Source: Deltaproteobacteria bacterium
GTDB lineage: Bacteria; Bdellovibrionota_C; UBA2361; OMII01
Length of the DNA: 5,657 nt
Assembly: GCA_023262305.1 (NCBI GenBank)
Contig: JALRCK010000024.1
Span: forward strand, 1-5,657
Direction of reading: 5' to 3'
The notes below the pieces were generated by a model. The model saw only the letters and a list, made by a program, of their open reading frames with translations, did not search any database and was not told the DNA's origin. Below, in pieces: positions 3,060 to 5,657 of the stretch (positions are counted from its first letter, which is position 1; every line of letters starts with the position of its first letter). The position numbers and the translations under genes were made by a program.

Positions 3060-5657
3060 ATGTTAGTTTACCTCGCTAAAAAGATCTTCGGAACAAGAAA
3101 CGACCGCATCCTTAAGGCTCTTAAGCCGGTGGTGCTCAGGATCAATGACCTCGAGTCTCGCTATCAAGCGATGTCTGATGACGATCTCAGGGGACAGACC
3201 GCGCTCTTTAAGGATAGGATCTCTCAAGGAGAGAGCCTCGATAGCGTCTTGCCCGAGGCCTTCGCGGTCGTGCGTGAGGCGGGCAAGCGAGTCGTGGGGA
3301 TGCGTCACTTCGACGTGCAGCTTATCGGCGGTGCAATTCTTCACAACAAGATGATCGCCGAGATGCGCACAGGAGAGGGAAAGACTCTTGTTGCGACTCT
3401 TCCATCGTACCTGAATGCTCTGACAGGGAAGGGCGTTCACGTTGTTACCGTGAACGATTACCTCGCGCGTCGTGACGCCGAGTGGATGGGAAGGATTCAC
3501 ACGTTCCTGGGTCTCTCTGTAGGGTGCGTGTATCAAGGCGTGAGTGAAGAGGGGCGTCGCGCGGCGTACCAAGCAGATATCACCTACGGACAGAATAACG
3601 AGTTCGGGTTCGACTATCTCCGTGACAACATGAAGTTCTCCGCAGGAGAAATGGTTCAGCGTGGACACTATTTCGCTATCGTTGATGAAGTTGACTCGAT
3701 CTTGATTGATGAGGCTCGAACTCCGCTGATCATCTCAGGACCCGCAGAGGAGTCGACGGAAAAGTACGTTGTCATCAATCGAATAATCCCGCACCTGCAG
3801 CGTGACAAGGATTTTCAGGTCGACCTAAAATCGAAACAGCCGGCGCTTTCAGATGAGGGAATCAAGCGAGTTGAGCAGCTCCTCGGGGTCGAGAATCTCT
3901 TTGACCCAAGCAACATCGAATTGGTCCACCACGTTCAGCAAGCTCTTCGAGCGCACACTACATTTGAGCGAGACGTGGATTACGTTGTTCAGGGTGGGCA
4001 GGTCGTTATCGTCGATGAGTTCACGGGGCGACTCATGCCAGGGCGTCGTTGGTCAAACGGTCTGCATCAGGCGATTGAAGCCAAAGAGGGGGTGCAGGTC
4101 GCGCGCGAAAACCAAACGCTTGCCTCCATTACGTTCCAAAACTACTTCCGTATGTACGAGAAGCTCGGTGGCATGACGGGAACCGCGGACACTGAGGCGG
4201 CTGAGTTTAAGCAGATATACGGTCTAGAGGTTGCACTCGTCCCAACGAACAACCCGATGGTTCGCAAAGACAACGTTGATCTCGTCTATAGAACTCGTCG
4301 AGAAAAGTACGACGCCGTTGTTCGCGACATTGAAGAGGTTCATCAGAAAGGTCAGCCGATCTTGGTCGGAACGATCAGCATCGACCAGAGTGAGCATCTT
4401 TCGAAATTGCTGAAAGCAAAAGGTGTCCCTCACAACGTGTTGAATGCCAAACACCATGAGCGTGAAGCCGAGATTATCGCCCAGGCTGGTCGCGTGGGAT
4501 CCGTAACGATCTCCACGAATATGGCGGGTCGAGGAACTGACATCCTTTTGGGTGGAAACCCTGAGTTTCTGGCTGCGGCTGAAGCTGGCACCAAAGAGCA
4601 CGGAGATCCCGCCTTCCAGGCTGCGTTCGAGAAGTATCGTGCGGAGTGTTACGACGAGCACCAGAAGGTAGTTGATGCCGGTGGGCTCTACGTGATGGGA
4701 ACCGAGCGTCACGAGTCTCGGCGAATCGATAATCAGCTTCGAGGTCGTGCAGGACGGCAAGGAGATCCTGGAGAGTCACGTTTTTATATCTCCCTTGAGG
4801 ACGATCTGATGATCCGCTTCCAAGGTGAGCGGCTCCAGGTGCTCATGCAGCGCATGGGCTGGGAAGAGGGTATGGCTCTCGACAACTCGATGATGAGCCG
4901 CACTATCGAGAGCGCTCAGAAGCGCGTTGAGGCGATGCACTTTGAAAGTCGTAAGCACGTCACAGAGTATGATGACGTGATGAATAAGCAGCGCCAGGTT
5001 ATCTACAACCTTCGCTCTCGCATTCTTCGTAACGAGCGCATCCGTGAGGAGGCATTCGAGATCCTTGATGATATCTTTGAGTCTGCAATCTCTGCAGTGT
5101 GCGACGAGAAGATGAAGCCGATCGAGTGGGATCTCTCCAAGCTCTCTGAGAAGTTTACTTTTATCACAGGAAAGGAGTTCTCTTTCCCCGAGAGTATGCC
5201 CCTTGAGCACCAAGCGATATTTGACGCGCTGCGAAATGAAGCGCGGGCGCTCTACTCGGCGCATGCCGACGAGCAGAGTGTTAAGCTCGCTGGACTTAAA
5301 GAGATCGGAGTCTCTCCGCAGCTGAATCGGGGCTTCCTTGGAGATGGTGCCCCGGTTGGGTTCGAGCTGATCGAGCAGGATACGATGCTTGAGGCGGTTG
5401 ATTACTTCTGGCGACACCACTTGCAAGAGATGGATTATCTCCGAGAAGGTATTGGTCTGAGGGGCTACGCCCAGAAGAATCCTCTGTATGAGTACCAGAG
5501 GGAAGGGTTTATCCTCTTCCAGCAGATGTTAGAGGAGATGAAAGAGAGTGTACTGAGACGACTCTTCTACCACGCCGTTCCCTCGCCGGAGGAGGTTGTG
5601 AAGCACATCGAAGAAGAGCGTCGCCGACACGCTGAGCTTGAAAAGCAGATGCAGCTC
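3060..5657 (+). CDS. secA: SecA, preprotein translocase motor ATPase (3' end outside window)
   Basis: SecA drives export of unfolded preproteins through SecYEG with ATP at the inner membrane. The frame is open for 866 codons to the right edge. The start MLVYLAKKIFGTRNDR aligns with the E. coli N-terminus. NBD1 carries MRTGEGKT (Walker A, 102-109) and DEVD (Walker B, 209-212, same numbers as E. coli). The preprotein cross-linking domain (about 221-370) is about 10 residues shorter than in E. coli. TGTADTE follows at 374-380. NBD2 holds TNMAGRGTDI (486-495) and QLRGRAGRQGD (559-569). The helical scaffold and two-helix finger end the visible part, with LRGYAQKNP (800-808) and Y803 at the place of fingertip Y794 of E. 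coli. An extra segment of roughly 27 residues sits at about 738-764. The C-terminal linker and zinc motif lie beyond the edge. No strong Shine-Dalgarno precedes ATG 3060. Confidence 0.98.
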   Translation, partial: MLVYLAKKIFGTRNDRILKALKPVVLRINDLESRYQAMSDDDLRGQTALFKDRISQGESLDSVLPEAFAVVREAGKRVVGMRHFDVQLIGGAILHNKMIAEMRTGEGKTLVATLPSYLNALTGKGVHVVTVNDYLARRDAEWMGRIHTFLGLSVGCVYQGVSEEGRRAAYQADITYGQNNEFGFDYLRDNMKFSAGEMVQRGHYFAIVDEVDSILIDEARTPLIISGPAEESTEKYVVINRIIPHLQRDKDFQVDLKSKQPALSDEGIKRVEQLLGVENLFDPSNIELVHHVQQALRAHTTFERDVDYVVQGGQVVIVDEFTGRLMPGRRWSNGLHQAIEAKEGVQVARENQTLASITFQNYFRMYEKLGGMTGTADTEAAEFKQIYGLEVALVPTNNPMVRKDNVDLVYRTRREKYDAVVRDIEEVHQKGQPILVGTISIDQSEHLSKLLKAKGVPHNVLNAKHHEREAEIIAQAGRVGSVTISTNMAGRGTDILLGGNPEFLAAAEAGTKEHGDPAFQAAFEKYRAECYDEHQKVVDAGGLYVMGTERHESRRIDNQLRGRAGRQGDPGESRFYISLEDDLMIRFQGERLQVLMQRMGWEEGMALDNSMMSRTIESAQKRVEAMHFESRKHVTEYDDVMNKQRQVIYNLRSRILRNERIREEAFEILDDIFESAISAVCDEKMKPIEWDLSKLSEKFTFITGKEFSFPESMPLEHQAIFDALRNEARALYSAHADEQSVKLAGLKEIGVSPQLNRGFLGDGAPVGFELIEQDTMLEAVDYFWRHHLQEMDYLREGIGLRGYAQKNPLYEYQREGFILFQQMLEEMKESVLRRLFYHAVPSPEEVVKHIEEERRRHAELEKQMQL

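Noticed and set aside
3063..5426. Long minus-strand open frames at 3063-3668, 4224-4760 and 4776-5426.
   Set aside because: All lie antisense within secA, whose frame is uninterrupted and conserved throughout. They show no family resemblance and are explained by secA codon usage.

Overview
The window reads as ordinary chromosomal sequence from a Gram-negative, Proteobacteria-like bacterium. The riboflavin synthase is very close in motif content to the E. coli enzyme. The SecA carries signatures such as LGGNPE and LREGI, which I associate with delta-proteobacterial or Bdellovibrio-type lineages. The three small membrane proteins resemble the E. coli yqjD-yqjE-yqjK set. I cannot place the organism more precisely by eye.

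Layout, left to right. (1) 1-917, plus strand: the 3' end of engB (ribosome-assembly GTPase), then ribE (riboflavin synthase) 13 bases later, probably co-transcribed. (2) 918-1151: a convergent intergenic region holding two copies of a 52-base direct repeat, each with a GC-rich hairpin. (3) 1152-1532, minus strand: a hotdog-fold acyl-CoA thioesterase. (4) 1533-1681: the divergent promoter region between the thioesterase and the next operon. (5) 1682-2891, plus strand: three tightly packed genes for small membrane-anchored proteins (DUF883/YqjD-like, holin-superfamily/YqjE-like, and a coiled-coil plus TM protein in the YqjK position), linked by a 2-base gap and a 22-base overlap. (6) 2892-3059: an intergenic region with two poly-C tracts, stem-loops and a good extended -10 promoter candidate. 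(7) 3060-5657, plus strand: secA, open to the right edge, with 866 codons visible and only the C-terminal linker and zinc-binding tail missing.

Functionally these are housekeeping genes (ribosome assembly, flavin synthesis, acyl-CoA turnover, Sec protein export) plus an envelope-associated module of unknown detailed role. I found no RNA gene, CRISPR array, transposase or phage gene. I also found no clearly new multi-gene system. The items most worth a second look are the hairpin-bearing direct repeat pair at 920-1116, an apparent insertion of about 27 residues in SecA just before the two-helix finger, the poly-C tracts ahead of secA, and the unclassified C-terminal part of the third small membrane protein.
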